Positions 62,312-64,000 of a stretch of 64,000 nucleotides of DNA are shown one piece after another; the first letter of the stretch is position 1, and every line of letters starts with the position of its first letter. This stretch comes from QZLE01 sp033852075 (GTDB lineage Bacteria > Pseudomonadota > Gammaproteobacteria > QZLD01). A program made the position numbers and the translations under genes. The stretch covers positions 1-64,000 of the forward strand of contig JAWSVC010000008.1 of the NCBI GenBank assembly GCA_033852075.1, written 5' to 3'. Below the pieces are notes generated by a model. The model was not told the DNA's origin. It saw only the letters and a program-made list of their open reading frames with translations, and searched no databases.

Positions 62312-63823
62312 TCACTGATCCTCAGTACGCCAATAAGACCCACCGCCTTTTAATACTTTGCCCTCATCTGTTTTTTCACCCAAATCAGCATCCTTAATGC
62401 CATCCAAACCAACAACCGTAACAGACCCATCAAAAGCTATATAAGGATCAATCTGTTGAAATAACAAACCTTCTCCAGCTATTACAGATCTTCTTAAAGA
62501 AACATCAGCCATATCGCTCTCACCAGAAGTTGAAGCCACAACCGGAGCTGCGGTATGAACATTTACAGAATAAAAATAATTAGTTGGCAAAGTTGTAGGA
62601 TTCGTACAAGCACTCTTTGTCTGCGGAACAATAGTTGTAAAATATACCGAGCCATCAACGGTTACAGACCCAGAAACCACCTTTTCTCCAGAATCGGTAA
62701 AATCAATATACCAGCCATCTTTACTATCCTGAGAAGAAGCAACCGCAGAAGTTACATTTTCAAGATCAGTCAAATTCAAAGGAAAATCACCTTCTGTATA
62801 TATAGAAAAATTAGATACGCGATAATCCTTAACCATAAAGAACATATCATCAGCACTAGTTTCAGCTGGATTAGCTATATTACCGCTACCAATAAGTAAT
62901 GCGTCATATATCTGACCACTTTTTACGGTTCTAACCACATCTATCTGATTAAAAAACCTTCTGTCATTCGCAGCATAGTTGCTACTGACTCCATCAGTAC
63001 CTAGTGCTGCAAGTTTATAAACTCTCCAATTCTGCACGTTTAAACTATAGGTATTTGTAACTGAGTTAAGCGTTAAATTTAAATCTGCCCGCCAAATATT
63101 GCCAGCAGTATCAGGAAAATAAATACGCTCAGTCAATCCATCTCCATCAGCATCAACTGGGGTAACGGCAGCAGCGATACCATGGTTCATTCCAGAAACT
63201 AAATTGAGAGATCCCGATGAAGTAGCAGGCGCTGCAGCACCATCTGCTCTTGTTGTCGCCCCTTCAATAGTCGCGAATGTAGTACCAGTAACAGCATCAA
63301 CAAAATAGATAGCATTACCCAAACTGTCGGTTTTGCGATCACCACTAGCATCCGGAGTCGATCCTGTCACTCCCGTGATATCACTTTGATTAAGAGCTCC
63401 ATTCAAAGAGGAGTCATAAGTTCCTATATAATCCTTGGTTGGATCATAACCAGCAGATAAAATTAATACAGGCTTATAGCCATCAATAATTCCATCATTA
63501 TCGGTATCCTCACCATACCCAGGAATGAAAGCCACTATTGGCTGCGCAAAAGTATAACCCAATCTCTCAGCACCTGCTTCCAAGCTAAATCCATTACCAA
63601 AATATCGGTTATAAACATTAGCAACAGACTTTTTATTTGCCTCAGAGGTCTCACATGCATCACCGATGCGATCACCGTCAGTATCCAGCTGATCCTGATT
63701 TGCAACACTTACGCAATTATCAACCGCATCATCTATCCCATCGCTATCGGTATCAGCGGCAAATACTCCCGCTGATAAAAACGGTAGAGAGGATAGTGCA
63801 ATTATTTTAACTAATCTTTTCAT
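62312..63823 (-). CDS. stand-alone PilY1-type beta-propeller with TSP3-like calcium repeats
   Basis: 503 aa. Signal peptide (1-22), then two thrombospondin type-3-like units, DTDSDGIDDAVDNC (24-37) and DTDGDRIGDAC (47-57), and a third DTDNDGIIDG near 96-105. The rest resembles the C-terminal propeller of PilY1: FIPGYGEDTD, IYFVDAVTGT, GMNHGIAAAVTPVDADGDGLTERIYFPDTAGNIWRADL, DALLIGSGNIANP. Normal PilY1 is 1000 or more residues with an N-terminal von Willebrand-like half; here that half is absent. AAGGA before the ATG and a proper signal peptide show this is a real start and not a fragment. It lies before fimU rather than after pilX. Confidence 0.8.
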   Translation of the reverse strand: MKRLVKIIALSSLPFLSAGVFAADTDSDGIDDAVDNCVSVANQDQLDTDGDRIGDACETSEANKKSVANVYNRYFGNGFSLEAGAERLGYTFAQPIVAFIPGYGEDTDNDGIIDGYKPVLILSAGYDPTKDYIGTYDSSLNGALNQSDITGVTGSTPDASGDRKTDSLGNAIYFVDAVTGTTFATIEGATTRADGAAAPATSSGSLNLVSGMNHGIAAAVTPVDADGDGLTERIYFPDTAGNIWRADLNLTLNSVTNTYSLNVQNWRVYKLAALGTDGVSSNYAANDRRFFNQIDVVRTVKSGQIYDALLIGSGNIANPAETSADDMFFMVKDYRVSNFSIYTEGDFPLNLTDLENVTSAVASSQDSKDGWYIDFTDSGEKVVSGSVTVDGSVYFTTIVPQTKSACTNPTTLPTNYFYSVNVHTAAPVVASTSGESDMADVSLRRSVIAGEGLLFQQIDPYIAFDGSVTVVGLDGIKDADLGEKTDEGKVLKGGGSYWRTEDQ

Positions 63824-63856
63824 TGTAATATTCCTTCTTTTTTCCGTTTTATCAAT

Positions 63857-63963
63857 CTAAGGACAACTCGAAACTTTTTCCCAATATCCTGAAGAAGTTT
63901 CTTCAAGAGATGTTTCAGAACCACTCACAACATAGCTAGAGCCAATATATGTATTTGATCCGG
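63857..63963 (-). CDS. C-terminal end of an unidentified protein (cut by the N gap)
   Basis: 34 residues are readable before the TAG at 63857-63859, ending SGYWEKVSSCP. It stops 34 bases before the PilY1-like start, so it probably belongs to the same operon. It is not recognised; the W...V..C ending is seen in some small carbohydrate-binding and pilus-tip proteins, which is only a hint. Confidence 0.45.
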
Positions 63964-64000
63964 NNNNNNNNNNNNNNNNNNNNNNNNNNNNNNNNNNNNN
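63964..64000. other. assembly gap (37 N)
   Basis: The last 37 bases are N. Confidence 0.99.

Overview
The window is ordinary housekeeping chromosome of a moderately AT-rich gammaproteobacterium. Supporting signs are the gene orders lolB-ispE-tRNA-Gln-prs-rplY-pth-ychF, glyQ-glyS-gmhB-plsC, bioA-rsmE, tkt-gapA-pgk and metK-ahcY-metF, the fimU-pilV-pilW-pilX minor pilins, and a DksA with four zinc cysteines. I cannot name a genus. A [FeFe]-hydrogenase maturation gene (hydF, next to aspA) at the left edge and a phasin suggest anaerobic or fermentative ability and carbon storage. The assembly is a draft: there are two N at 55725-55726 and the last 37 bases are N.

Layout. 0.4-7.3 kb (minus strand): hydF, aspA, a periplasmic DUF4124-type protein, glnA with a candidate NtrC/sigma-54 control region, a PP-loop tRNA-thiolation-like enzyme and an unrecognised protein. 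7.9-12.9 kb (plus): glyQS, gmhB, an acyltransferase and a CheY-like receiver. 12.9-18.8 kb (minus): a glycine-zipper lipoprotein and the glycolytic/pentose cluster tkt-gapA-pgk. 19.0-24.9 kb (plus): S-adenosylmethionine and methyl-cycle genes metK-ahcY-metF, then bioA-rsmE. 25-27.2 kb (minus): HDOD protein, engB, phasin. 27.4-34.1 kb (plus): a membrane-anchored RRM protein with a structured leader, TolC-type protein, acetyltransferase, tatD, tcdA, M18 aminopeptidase, birA. 34.2-43.9 kb: prmC, Trm112-like protein, a divergent ClpX, aroG, dksA, PqiA-like protein, prfA, TPR lipoprotein, lolB, ispE. 43.9-48.7 kb: tRNA-Gln, prs, rplY, pth, ychF, nfo, tRNA-Met. 48.7-50.7 kb: a 2-kb island bounded by a duplicated tRNA-Met 3' half. 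50.8-58 kb: diguanylate cyclase, mini J-protein, rpe, trpE-trpG, a MazEF-type toxin-antitoxin pair, purD. 58-64 kb: type IV minor pilins and a stand-alone PilY1 propeller.

The features least explained by known annotation are: (1) a family of short nested-palindrome elements whose stems change in a compensatory way between copies and whose ends coincide with the stop codons of upstream genes; (2) a phosphoglycerate kinase with an added C-terminal tail of seven or more exact heptads; (3) the 2-kb integrase-less island at tRNA-Met carrying one AlbA_2/ATPase protein; (4) a PilY1 propeller without its usual N-terminal half but with calcium-binding type repeats; (5) a two-TM RRM protein with a structured leader; and (6) matching leader blocks before gapA and pgk. 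None of these clearly amounts to a complete new system. Families (1) and (2) seem the best candidates for something undescribed.
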